Source: Exiguobacterium sibiricum 7-3 (GTDB lineage Bacteria; Bacillota; Bacilli; Exiguobacteriales; Exiguobacteriaceae). Taken from it: a stretch of 64,000 nucleotides of DNA. Of this stretch, positions 16,986 through 25,134 are shown in pieces. The translations under genes and the position numbers were made by a program. Position 1 is the stretch's first letter; every line of letters starts with the position of its first letter. The stretch covers positions 1,563,971 to 1,627,970 of the forward strand of contig NZ_KK211190.1 in assembly GCF_000620865.1 (NCBI RefSeq), read 5' to 3'. A model generated the notes under the pieces. It did no database searches. It was not told the origin of the DNA and saw only the letters and a program-made list of their open reading frames with translations.

Positions 16986-17798
16986 ATGGATTCATTAAGA
17001 GATACGATTGCTGTCGTTACCGGCGCATCCCGCGGCGCCGGTCGCGGAATCGCTTACGAACTGGGACGATCCGGAGCAACCGTCTACGTGACGGGACGCA
17101 GTACGCAGGAAAGCTCCACCGACGGTCGTCCGGAAACGATTGAACAGACGGCCGCCGGTGTCACGGCTCGCGGTGGTCTCGGTATTCCGGTCCGTTGTGA
17201 CCATACCGATCCGGACGAGATAACTTGCTTGTTCCAACAGATTCAAGACCAGCACGGTCAGATTGATCTGCTCGTCAACAGTGTGTTCGGCGGTTCGGAA
17301 GCTTCCCTTCCTGTGGGGCAAGGCAAACGATTTTGGGAACGTCCGCCGGAACACTGGGACGCGATGATGGTCGCCGGCCCGAAAGCCTATTTGCTGACGA
17401 CGCGGGCGGCTGTTCCGTTGCTTCAGCAAAGTCCAACAGCATTGATCGTCAATTTGACGTCGTTCACGCCGGATCAAGCCGCCGGCAATTTGTATTATGA
17501 CTTAGCGATGCAGTCAATCAACCGAATGACATTTGTGATGGGTCAGGAACTTCGAACGTCTCGCGTCGCTTCGATTGCGCTCTGTCCCGGCTTCATGCGG
17601 ACGGAACGGGTCGTCGACGCAGGCTTCAGCAGTGATGCGACTGAGACAACCGCTTATGTTGGACAGGCTGTCGTCGCCCTTGCCCAGGACCCGGATATCC
17701 TGCAACGGACCGGGCAAGCTTTGTTCGTGTCGGATCTCGCACGTGACTACGGCTTTACGGATCAGGACGGAACGCAACCGGCGACGTTTATAACTTAA
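16986..17798 (+). CDS. SDR family protein lacking the usual catalytic lysine
   Basis: 270 residues from ATG 16986 after GAGGTGGG; a GTG 18 bases upstream overlaps that site and is rejected. Cofactor motif 'TGASRGAGRG' is present, as in DHRS1-like SDRs, and the Ser is in 'NLTSF'. At the active Tyr-xxx-Lys position the sequence reads 'YYDLAMQ', i.e. Met where Lys is expected. The C-terminus 'LARDYGFTDQDG' fits the family. Either catalysis is impaired or the alignment differs here. A diverged copy of its last ~110 bases lies at 18430-18555. Confidence 0.85.
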   Translation: MDSLRDTIAVVTGASRGAGRGIAYELGRSGATVYVTGRSTQESSTDGRPETIEQTAAGVTARGGLGIPVRCDHTDPDEITCLFQQIQDQHGQIDLLVNSVFGGSEASLPVGQGKRFWERPPEHWDAMMVAGPKAYLLTTRAAVPLLQQSPTALIVNLTSFTPDQAAGNLYYDLAMQSINRMTFVMGQELRTSRVASIALCPGFMRTERVVDAGFSSDATETTAYVGQAVVALAQDPDILQRTGQALFVSDLARDYGFTDQDGTQPATFIT

Positions 17799-17799
17799 C

Positions 17800-17880
17800 T
17801 TACGCTTTCCGCTTTGACATTTGAATGGCCATAATAACCGGATAGGCGGTAATCGCTAAAATCCAAATTAGCTTCATCAT
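17800..17880 (-). CDS. 26-residue hydrophobic peptide
   Basis: Minus-strand ORF starting at paired ATG codons 17880-17875, with AAAGGAG 9-10 bases upstream. Encodes one membrane helix with a positively charged tail (ends 'AIQMSKRKA'). Its start overlaps the stop of the next ORF upstream (TGATG), as in coupled translation. Ends one base from the convergent SDR stop. Too short for homology judgement; could be a membrane micro-protein. Confidence 0.55.
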   Translation of the reverse strand: MMKLIWILAITAYPVIMAIQMSKRKA

Positions 17881-18032
17881 CAGAGGTTTGCTCCTTTTAC
17901 GTGCGATTTATTTGATTCGCTTACACTTTTAACGATTGAGCTCGTAATCAACAAGAAATACGGGTAGACCAGAAGCGAGCCGATTAAAATAAAGCCGACA
18001 ATCGGACCTGGTGCATCCCCTTCATAAGTCAC
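17880..18032 (-). CDS. 50-residue single-helix membrane peptide
   Basis: Starts at GTG 18032-18030 about seven bases after AGGA and ends TGA sharing bases with the following ATG. Sequence begins 'VTYEGDAPGPIVGFILIGS': a short acidic head, a strong hydrophobic helix (about residues 11-35) and a polar tail ending 'SHVKGANL'. Its start overlaps the end of the preceding small ORF. The chain of overlaps and binding sites supports real translation; function unknown. Confidence 0.5.
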   Translation of the reverse strand: MTYEGDAPGPIVGFILIGSLLVYPYFLLITSSIVKSVSESNKSHVKGANL

Positions 18033-18111
18033 TTGAGATTCCTGTCGTACGGTTTAACCGATAGACGTTGAGCAACGCTTCTAACGGAATAAGTAAGGCG
18101 ACCGCATACAT
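18022..18111 (-). CDS. small hydrophobic ORF, start uncertain
   Basis: From ATG 18111-18109 it gives 29 residues ('MYAVALLIPLEALLNVYRL...'), but this ATG has no binding site. The frame continues upstream to a possible non-standard start (ATT near 18150) close to an AGAGGAAAAGG sequence, which would give about 42 residues. The stop overlaps the GTG of the next ORF. First member of a mini-cluster of membrane peptides, or a damaged gene. Confidence 0.35.
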   Translation of the reverse strand: MYAVALLIPLEALLNVYRLNRTTGISSDL

Positions 18112-18216
18112 GATGCTTATTGCATTGATTTTCAAAAACGTTTTGATAATGCCTTTTCCTCTCTATAACAGATTTTCATAGTATACATACGTAACTAAGC
18201 AGAAAAAGAAACATAC

Positions 18217-18291
18217 AAAGGAGGAAACGACGATATTTCATTCAAACACTCGTGACTTAATCTACCACGAAAAATTTACTGATCCGCTATA
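18217..18291 (+). pseudogene. orphan ribosome binding site and gene start remnant
   Basis: A textbook AAAGGAGG (18217-18224) is followed at good spacing by ATA, not ATG, and then 18 sense codons ('FHSNTRDLIYHEKFTDPL') and a stop. It looks like the beginning of a gene that lost its start and body. Not recognised. Confidence 0.35.
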
Positions 18292-18298
18292 ATTAACC

Positions 18299-18430
18299 AG
18301 CCGTCCTCGTACCGGAAGAAGACGGTTAGCAGTCTTTTTATAGCTCTCGTGCTGCATAAATCTGCATTTTACTGAACGGACGAAACAGCTTGCGTTCGAT
18401 GCAGTAAGCAAGCTGAAAGGTTATGATCCG
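18299..18430 (+). pseudogene. fragment of APH-like phosphotransferase gene
   Basis: Diverged copy of part of the 3' region of the kinase gene at 21899-22948. Bases 18373-18404 are identical to 22825-22856 over 32 positions, and alignment extends with mismatches and a gap from about 18299 (matching about 22748). Several stops and a frame change make it non-coding. It runs straight into an SDR fragment. Confidence 0.75.
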
Positions 18431-18555
18431 TCGCCATCGCACAGGAGCCGGACATTTTACTACGGACCGGGCAAGCTTTGTTCGTGTCGGATCTCGCACG
18501 TGACTACGGATTCACGGACCAGGATGGTTCGCAACCGGTATCGTTTCGTTTGTAA
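18430..18555 (+). pseudogene. fragment of SDR gene 3' end
   Basis: Diverged copy of the last ~110 bases of the SDR gene at 16986-17798. Bases 18463-18509 are identical to 17706-17752 over 47 positions. The frame to the TAA at 18553-18555 is kept and reads 'LFVSDLARDYGFTDQDGSQP'. Without an N-terminus it cannot be an enzyme. Joined directly to the kinase-gene fragment. Confidence 0.8.
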
Positions 18556-18580
18556 GTAATCTTTTTACCGATTAACACAA

Positions 18581-18621
18581 CAAGAAGGTCGGCTTGGTCT
18601 CGCGACAGCCGAACCTTCTTG
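18581..18621. terminator. hairpin, probable terminator
   Basis: Arms 18581-18594 and 18607-18621 pair with one bulge, just beyond the stop of the minus-strand permease gene (18629). T-run is weak on both strands. Confidence 0.5.
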
Positions 18622-18628
18622 TATTTCA

Positions 18629-19747
18629 TCATGCCATTCTCCGACCAATTACCCGGTACATCAGTTTGATTAGAATGAGCGTCGTGATAAGTGTGACAAC
18701 AAGTACGGCAATCGGTAACAAGATCGGATAACCGAAGATATTAACCGTCACATACTCCCGGAATAAAACGTAAACACTTAGTGCCTGTCCCTGTGTGAAC
18801 TTCACCAAAGTCCACATGAACTCCGGTGTTTCTGTATTAAACAGAACCGTTTCAATCAGAAAAGGTCCGCCGACGATAAGTCCACCGAGGAATACAGCGA
18901 CCACCGTCTGTTTAATCAACATCGACAGGAACAACAGGACGATGACAAGCGAAACGGCAATCACCCACTGATACAATACGGAAATCCCGTATAATTCAGC
19001 GAACGTCAACGGGTAAGGTGAGTTACCGTAAGCCGCTTGGATCGGAATATCCCAACCGGAATGCCCGCGGAAGAAACATAGCAGTTGAACCAGATTGTAG
19101 ATTAGAATCGTCCCCGTTATCAGTGCAACGGATACCAGCAGCTTGGCCGTCAATAATTGTTTTCTCCCGTGCCGTGAAGAATACAGATATGCCGCAACAC
19201 CGGTCTGATATTCATTCGAGAAACTGACTGCTGTTCCGAAAATCAGGACCACTGCCAACAAGGCATATCCACCGGTTCCTGAAAACGTCAGCAATTGATC
19301 AAACGTTTGATAGTTTCCGACCGGACGATAATCAATCGCTTCCGTCAAATCAGCTTGTAATGAGAATTGACGTTTTTCATATACAGTGGATGCCTCCTTT
19401 CCTTCCTGACGGAGCGAAGAGACATCTTTGGATTGCTTGCCATAAGCGGATGCAGCCTCGAGCACGTTATGATAGGAAGCATTTTGTTTCTTTTCCTCTG
19501 CTGTCGGATGACTTTTTTTGACATAGGCTTCACTCCCCGCTTCCGCACGCGCAATCATTTCTGTCGTCAGTTCCCCTTCAAACCCTGTGTTGACACGATC
19601 CGCCCACGGCCATCCTATCCGTTGCACGGAAAAGTACAATCCGGCAATCAAGATGACAAGCAGCAACAACCATAAAAAGCGTTGCTGCAACAATTTGTAA
19701 CACTCAAAGCGGATTAACTCCCGCAACGTACTGTCTGATTTTTTCAT
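18629..19747 (-). CDS. ABC transporter permease
   Basis: 372 residues with one N-terminal helix (about 22-44), a long extracytoplasmic region rich in charged residues, then five or six helices in the C-terminal half. This is the ABC-2 type layout used by exporters of peptides, lipids or antibiotics. The start overlaps the end of the sister permease by four bases. It resembles that sister in design ('LIRFECYKL' versus 'LIRFELYKL' near the N-terminus), so the two probably form a heterodimeric channel. Confidence 0.88.
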   Translation of the reverse strand: MKKSDSTLRELIRFECYKLLQQRFLWLLLLVILIAGLYFSVQRIGWPWADRVNTGFEGELTTEMIARAEAGSEAYVKKSHPTAEEKKQNASYHNVLEAASAYGKQSKDVSSLRQEGKEASTVYEKRQFSLQADLTEAIDYRPVGNYQTFDQLLTFSGTGGYALLAVVLIFGTAVSFSNEYQTGVAAYLYSSRHGRKQLLTAKLLVSVALITGTILIYNLVQLLCFFRGHSGWDIPIQAAYGNSPYPLTFAELYGISVLYQWVIAVSLVIVLLFLSMLIKQTVVAVFLGGLIVGGPFLIETVLFNTETPEFMWTLVKFTQGQALSVYVLFREYVTVNIFGYPILLPIAVLVVTLITTLILIKLMYRVIGRRMA

Positions 19748-20865
19748 ACGACTTGCCTCTTTCGACTAGTTTGATAAAGGAATTTCAATACAATCAGGGT
19801 CACGACTAACTGCACAAGCAGGATGGCAACCGGCAACAGCAACGGAATCCCAAGGTGGATCGTTTGATATGTCTTAAACACTTCTCCGGTCAACAAGGCA
19901 CGGCTCGGGAAAAATAAAATCCCTTGCTCAAAAAGTTTTGTTTCCGGAAAAAAGATGCTCGAAATGACGAATTGGTAAAGAAGCGGGACACCCATTAAAA
20001 TGCTCGACCAGAGAATCGCTTGAATCGCCGTTTTGGCGAAAAATGATATCGTTAGCACCCAAATGCCAAGCACGATTAATACAAATGTCTGATAACCAAA
20101 CGATACCAACCAATATTGCCCGATGGAGAACGGGTACGGTGAACCGGTCAAACCGTTCACAACCTGCATTGGAGCGGACCAGTCGATGGTCCCGAAACGA
20201 TACGAGGCAAGACCCAGAATGCCTAGATGTAAGATCACGTTGACGCCTGTCAGGAAGATCGATCCAGCAATCAGTTTCGCTGTCAGTAACTTCGTCCGAC
20301 CGTTCACAGCAGGCAGTTGGTATTGATCAACGCCCGAAACCCGCTCTTTGGAATAGATGAACGCAATCAGCAACAGCAAAGGGAACAGCAGGACAGCAAC
20401 GCCGGTTTGAGTCGTGAACGCTACTGCTTTTTCTGCCGGGATGTGGTACTGGATCGTGTCCAGATTGATTTGTTTCAACAGACTGATATGTAAGGCACGG
20501 TCCCGTTCGTCAAAGCCCGGTTCAACCGTTTTATTCGCTAGCGCTTCCAGCCCCTGCGCTTTAAAAATTTGTGCTTCTTCGATGTTATACAGATGGGCGA
20601 ATGCTTCATTTTCGTATGAAGTGGCGGAACCAAACTGATTATCTAGATCATAATCTTCATCATTAATTTTATTTGCGCGGTCATGTATTTTCTTAAATGT
20701 TTCTGCTGTCGCCGGACCTTCCCATGCGGCATACTTCGCGCGGACGTTTGCTTCCTCTTCTGAAAATACGGACGACATCAAGTACAGCAGTAAGGCGACG
20801 ATGAACAGCAGGGCAGGAATTGATGTACAGAGTTTATACAATTCAAAGCGTATCAACTGGCTCAT
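19744..20865 (-). CDS. ABC transporter permease
   Basis: 373 residues, same architecture as the downstream gene: N-terminal helix, extracytoplasmic segment to about residue 140, and a block of helices towards the C-terminus. Starts 'MSQLIRFELYKL'. Overlaps the ATPase gene by four bases and the second permease by four bases, so the three products should be made in fixed ratio. Transported substrate unknown; bacitracin- or lantibiotic-type resistance exporters have a similar form. Confidence 0.88.
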   Translation of the reverse strand: MSQLIRFELYKLCTSIPALLFIVALLLYLMSSVFSEEEANVRAKYAAWEGPATAETFKKIHDRANKINDEDYDLDNQFGSATSYENEAFAHLYNIEEAQIFKAQGLEALANKTVEPGFDERDRALHISLLKQINLDTIQYHIPAEKAVAFTTQTGVAVLLFPLLLLIAFIYSKERVSGVDQYQLPAVNGRTKLLTAKLIAGSIFLTGVNVILHLGILGLASYRFGTIDWSAPMQVVNGLTGSPYPFSIGQYWLVSFGYQTFVLIVLGIWVLTISFFAKTAIQAILWSSILMGVPLLYQFVISSIFFPETKLFEQGILFFPSRALLTGEVFKTYQTIHLGIPLLLPVAILLVQLVVTLIVLKFLYQTSRKRQVV

Positions 20866-21743
20866 GCACTTTTTCCTCGTCCGTCCAAATGATACAAATA
20901 TAAGTCTTCCAGCTGCGGCTCATCTTGAACCGCCTTCGGATGCGGCAGTTGGCTTGAAATGATTCGGACCCGGTTTTTACCTTGTCGCGTCTGTTGGATT
21001 GATCCAATTTGATATGTCTCTTGTAAATCGAGTAATTCCTGGTCCGTCACATCAACAGTCCAGATTTCCGTCGCAATTTCATCCAACAGCTCATACGGAT
21101 TGGCTTGTTTGATGATGCGTCCCTGTTTCATCAAAATGATTTCACGCGCTATCGATCCGACATCGGAAACGATATGGGTCGACAGCAGTACAATTCGCTT
21201 CCGGGCAATCGACGCAATCAGATTCCGGAAATGAATCCGTTCCTTTGGATCAAGGCCGGCCGTCGGCTCATCAATGATCAGGAGTTCCGGATCATTCAGC
21301 AACAATTGGGCAATCCCGATTCTCCGCTTCATGCCGCCGGAAAAACTTTTCAACTTCTTATTGGCGTGTTCTGTCATGTTGACCGCTTCGAGGGCGGACA
21401 TGACGCTTGTTTGGACATCCTGTTTTGGCACCCCTTTGACGGTCGCGAGATAACTTAAAAATTTAGCGGCGGTAAAGTTGCTGTAGATTGGCGTGTCTTG
21501 CGGAAGATAGCCGATTTTTTCACGGTACGCGTCAGCAAGCGGCGACATTTCTTGTCCGTCGACAAGAATCTTACCCGTTGATGGTTTAAGCAATCCTGCT
21601 AAAATCTTCATCAATGTTGACTTACCTGCCCCGTTTTCTCCGAACAATGCATACACGCCCGGTTCTAACGTGATATTGGCATCCATCAATGCCTTTTTTC
21701 CATTCAGATATGTTTTTGAAGTGTTTTGAATCTCAATCTTCAT
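20862..21743 (-). CDS. ABC transporter ATP-binding protein
   Basis: 293 residues. Walker A 'GENGAGKST' (35-43), signature 'SGGMKRR' (135-141), Walker B 'LLIIDEP' (154-160) and H-loop 'STHIVSD'. A C-terminal extension of about 75 residues follows, as in ABC-2 exporter ATPases. First gene of the operon with two permeases. Powers export by ATP hydrolysis at the inner face of the membrane. No linked sensor kinase or GntR regulator is in view. Confidence 0.93.
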   Translation of the reverse strand: MKIEIQNTSKTYLNGKKALMDANITLEPGVYALFGENGAGKSTLMKILAGLLKPSTGKILVDGQEMSPLADAYREKIGYLPQDTPIYSNFTAAKFLSYLATVKGVPKQDVQTSVMSALEAVNMTEHANKKLKSFSGGMKRRIGIAQLLLNDPELLIIDEPTAGLDPKERIHFRNLIASIARKRIVLLSTHIVSDVGSIAREIILMKQGRIIKQANPYELLDEIATEIWTVDVTDQELLDLQETYQIGSIQQTRQGKNRVRIISSQLPHPKAVQDEPQLEDLYLYHLDGRGKSA

Positions 21744-21898
21744 CCCATTTGACTCCTTGTGTTCATTATTTAATCTAGCATCTTACACATTATACAAAAT
21801 TTGTATCTTTAAGTGTAATGGATTTCAAATAAATGTTTTTTCTATAATGGGTATTCTTTGAATTCAAATGAGAGCGTATGCAGAAAGGAGTTCTGACT

Positions 21899-22948
21899 AT
21901 GGAACAGACCAACCCATTTACTTTAATCAATCAGGCAGTCATGAGTTACGGTCTTGACTTTCAATCCCTTGAAGTTGAACCCGTCTCTTTAACAACCTAC
22001 GGCAAACACGGAGATTTACACTACAAAATCCTGATTGACGGACACCCCTATTCGATACGCTTGTTGCCGAAAAAGCGTTATATCGAGTCTTCTCTTCCAC
22101 AATCTACATCGGATATCCTTACGCTACAGTTACGATACACCGATTATTTGCGCACGCAGGGCATTCCGTTCATGGAGCGTGTGAAACCGGCGAACGAAGC
22201 TTTTTTTACGACCATCACGGATCCGGTCGGACTACATTGGACATGTTGTCTGTTCCACTGGATGGACGGACACCACGTAACGGCAAATACGATACATACG
22301 GCGGCTCGGATGGGCACGTTAGCCCGTCAGTTACATGATGTCTCGTTGCACCAACACGATATCTGTTTTCCATACATTGACCATACGATTGTCTATCAAC
22401 GTTGGCTCGGCGATTTACAACGCCTTTTGGTCTCACGGATGCCGGAATCGGCCCGAAATTCCCTGCAGGAGTATCTGAATCTAGCACAATATCATCTCGA
22501 CACCGCAAAATATCACCAATCTCCTTCCTTTCAACCGGTCATCTCGACTGATTTGAATTCGCTCAACATCTTATGGAATCAGAATCAACAAATCATTGGA
22601 ATCGTTGATCACGAACATATCGGTGCAACCGACCGTGTACAGGATTTGGCCTGGCTGATCAAATGGTATGCCCGGACGGAAGGCATTGGCTCGCATGACG
22701 TGTCCGGTCGCTTGGCAAAGACGTTACTTGCCCATTACAACTCGCCGACCGTCCTCGTATCGCAAGACGATCCGCGGTTGGCTGCCTTGTTATGGCTCTC
22801 GGGCTGTTTTAATCTGCATTTCATTGAACGGACGAAACAGCTTGCGTTCGATGCAGAAAACAACCCGGTCGGTTATGATCAGTTCCAACTTCACTTGCAG
22901 ACATACCGTGCAAGAGGTGAACAACTTTCCGTGCTGTTACGCAATTAA
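21899..22948 (+). CDS. APH-like phosphotransferase family protein
   Basis: 349 residues from ATG 21899, eight bases after AAAGGAG; the frame is open seven codons further. Kinase-like fold of the aminoglycoside/choline/homoserine kinase group. The catalytic loop reads 'ISTDLNSLNILW', where family members usually have HxDxxxxN: Asp and Asn are kept but His is replaced by Ser. The metal-binding 'DFD' reads 'DHE'. Probably phosphorylates a small molecule or protein; SrkA/CotS-like roles are possible. A decayed partial copy lies at 18299-18430. Confidence 0.85.
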   Translation: MEQTNPFTLINQAVMSYGLDFQSLEVEPVSLTTYGKHGDLHYKILIDGHPYSIRLLPKKRYIESSLPQSTSDILTLQLRYTDYLRTQGIPFMERVKPANEAFFTTITDPVGLHWTCCLFHWMDGHHVTANTIHTAARMGTLARQLHDVSLHQHDICFPYIDHTIVYQRWLGDLQRLLVSRMPESARNSLQEYLNLAQYHLDTAKYHQSPSFQPVISTDLNSLNILWNQNQQIIGIVDHEHIGATDRVQDLAWLIKWYARTEGIGSHDVSGRLAKTLLAHYNSPTVLVSQDDPRLAALLWLSGCFNLHFIERTKQLAFDAENNPVGYDQFQLHLQTYRARGEQLSVLLRN

Positions 22949-22951
22949 AAA

Positions 22952-22979
22952 AAGAAACAAGTCGTCGGACTTGTTTCTT
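22952..22979. terminator. bidirectional terminator
   Basis: Perfect 12-bp arms 22952-22963 and 22968-22979 with a 4-base loop and A/T-runs, between convergent genes. Confidence 0.85.
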
Positions 22980-23968
22980 CACAACACACGAAATGGACTA
23001 ACGCTGTCGGATGGTTTTAAACGATATGTAGCAATTGGTTTAAAGTAGCTGTTCAGCGTCTTTACTTGGTACTCGCCTGTTTGCGTAACTAACTCAAGGA
23101 CATGATAGGTTTTCGTTTTGCTGTCATACACGTAGTCGATCAAATCATGATCATTGTCATACAGAAGTCGGGCTTGTTTCGTCCGATGATTGATTTCAAA
23201 GAAACAGTCCATATTGAAAATCAGTTCGGTTTCCCGTGAGAGCATCTGTGTTTTCTCTACTCCACCTTTTACATACTGGTTTGAAGTCATTGTTTTCGTG
23301 CTGCGTTGTTTTTTTGTGTCGTAAGACAGAACCGTTAATTTATTCTCGTTCTTAGGTGAAGTACCGTAAATCTTCAATTGTGAACCGGCTAGGCGAATGT
23401 AATCGGCAAAGATTAATTCTTTGATTGTCTCATGCTGGAGAGGCTTCAATGACATTGTATTAAAGGTATGGAGTTTGATCGAGTAATCGATTCCTTTCAT
23501 ATGATCTGCCAGCACATACAATTTGTCACCGGTCACGATCAAATCTTTTCCGAAGCCAGTATAACGTTTCGTCGCACCGATTTTCTTGAAATCCAATGTA
23601 TATTTCGTCAACGAAAATTGATTGATTGCTGATAAACTCATCATGTAATAGGCATTTTTATACTTCTTGATTCGCATCGGTGCCGGCTCAATCTGCTTGA
23701 TGGTCGTCTTACTATTTTTCAAGTTGATGACACGGTTATGATACGAGCTGTACAACAGTCCGTCATGCAGACGATCAGCGCCTTTCAGCGCATAGCGCAC
23801 CGTTTCAATCTTTTTATTGCCGATATAAGTCTCGAATGTCGTGAGCGGCTGTTCGTAACTTGTTGAAACGACTTGATACGTATCTTTTTGCGCCGCTACA
23901 GCGTGATTAAATCCAACAGTCATACTGACAACTGTTGCTGCCATCAGCAGCTTGTAAGCTTTTTGCAT
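22979..23968 (-). CDS. secreted protein, paralogue of the next gene
   Basis: 329 residues with a classical Sec signal peptide (cleavage probably after 'AVAA', residue 26) and no lipobox, so it should be released or wall-associated. The mature part is beta-rich with repeating 'K...V.S..Y' and 'TKTYHVLE' segments, suggesting a beta-propeller-like fold, but no named family. Strong similarity to the broken gene upstream (for instance 'RLHDGLLYSSY', 'VINLKNSKTT', 'KTLNSYFKP'). Start follows AGGAAGGGG. Confidence 0.8.
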   Translation of the reverse strand: MQKAYKLLMAATVVSMTVGFNHAVAAQKDTYQVVSTSYEQPLTTFETYIGNKKIETVRYALKGADRLHDGLLYSSYHNRVINLKNSKTTIKQIEPAPMRIKKYKNAYYMMSLSAINQFSLTKYTLDFKKIGATKRYTGFGKDLIVTGDKLYVLADHMKGIDYSIKLHTFNTMSLKPLQHETIKELIFADYIRLAGSQLKIYGTSPKNENKLTVLSYDTKKQRSTKTMTSNQYVKGGVEKTQMLSRETELIFNMDCFFEINHRTKQARLLYDNDHDLIDYVYDSKTKTYHVLELVTQTGEYQVKTLNSYFKPIATYRLKPSDSVSPFRVL

Positions 23969-23992
23969 AAGTTACACCCCTTCCTAAATTTT

Positions 23993-24979
23993 TCATAATA
24001 CCTGAAACGGCATCATACGGGCAGTTGACTGAAACTTATAATCGGCAACCGGTTTGAAGTGGCTGTTCAGCGTCTTGACGCGGAAATTGGTTGTCTCGAA
24101 ATTCCCTTCGAGGACGTGATACGTTTTGGTTTTGCTGTCGTATGCATAGTCAATCAGTGCCTGTTTACTGCTGTACAGCACCCGGACCTGTTTCGTCTTT
24201 TGATCGACTTCGAGCATCGAATACGTATTGAAGACTAAATCTTTTGTCGGCGACAAGGCTTTTGTTTCATCGACTCACATGACGGGTTGCTTGGATGTCA
24301 AAACGATTTTGCTCTGTTGTTTTTTCAAGTCATACGACGCAATCGACAGCTCTTCCCCTGCTTCCGTTTGATTGCCGTATACTTTTAACTCGTTTCCGGC
24401 ATGCCGGAAATGAAATGCAAAAACCATCGGCTTGATTTTCTCAAGATGGAGCGACGTAAAGTGTTTTGTATCAAACGTATGTACTTCAACCGAATTCGTT
24501 TCTGTCTCCATGTTATTTGCGAGAACATACACTTTATCTCCGGTTACGATCATGTCCCGTCCGTGACCGCCAAACCGTTTCGTCTGGCCGATTTTTTTGA
24601 AATCAGACGTATATTTTGTCAGTGAAAATTCATTGAGTGCAGATATAGTTAAGACATAGTAATCATTTTTATACTTTGTAATCCGCAGTGGCGAGTCGGC
24701 GACTTTTTTGAGTGTCGTCTTGCTATTTTTCAGATTGATCACCTGGTCACCGTAGGAACTGTATAACAAGCCATCATGCAGACGGTCGACACTGCCGAGC
24801 TTGTAACGAACCGTCTCGACTTTTTTTCCGCCGATTATACTCTCGACTTGCGTCAACGGTTGACTGTAGCTCGTCGACGCGATTTTGAAGCTGTCCGCCT
24901 GAGCAGACGCTGCTTCACTGAAGGCGAATGTACTGCCGGCAACCAGGCAACCAATCCATAATTTATTTCTGATGGACAT
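23993..24979 (-). pseudogene. secreted protein gene interrupted by one in-frame stop
   Basis: Paralogue of the downstream gene and of nearly the same length (329 codons including the stop). TGA at 24277-24275 splits it after residue 234, within 'KQPVM|VDETKAL'. The frame continues without shift to 23993 and stays clearly homologous ('SKTKTYHVLE', 'VKTLNSHFKPVADY'). The signal peptide ('SEAASA') is intact, so a truncated secreted protein might still be made. A recent nonsense change or a sequencing error is most likely; an ATG at 24256 could restart translation but without a signal peptide. Confidence 0.85.
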
Positions 24980-25134
24980 GTCTCTTAACCCTCTCTACGC
25001 AAACTGTATTGAGGGTCCGGCAACCGTCACATCCTGACGTCTCTACTTTCTCCTCTATATAAATAATACCCATTTAATGTCACGTGGAGAGTCGTGAATC
25101 ACTAAATGGGTCAATTCGTTTTTCATTAATGAAA

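Noticed and set aside
24275-24277. In-frame TGA as a selenocysteine codon
   Set aside because: No SECIS-like hairpin follows, the family is not redox-related, and the paralogue has an ordinary residue region there.
25070-25134. ACCCATTTA/TAAATGGGT inverted repeat downstream of the deacetylase
   Set aside because: Long imperfect stem without a good T-run; too weak to call a terminator or attachment site.
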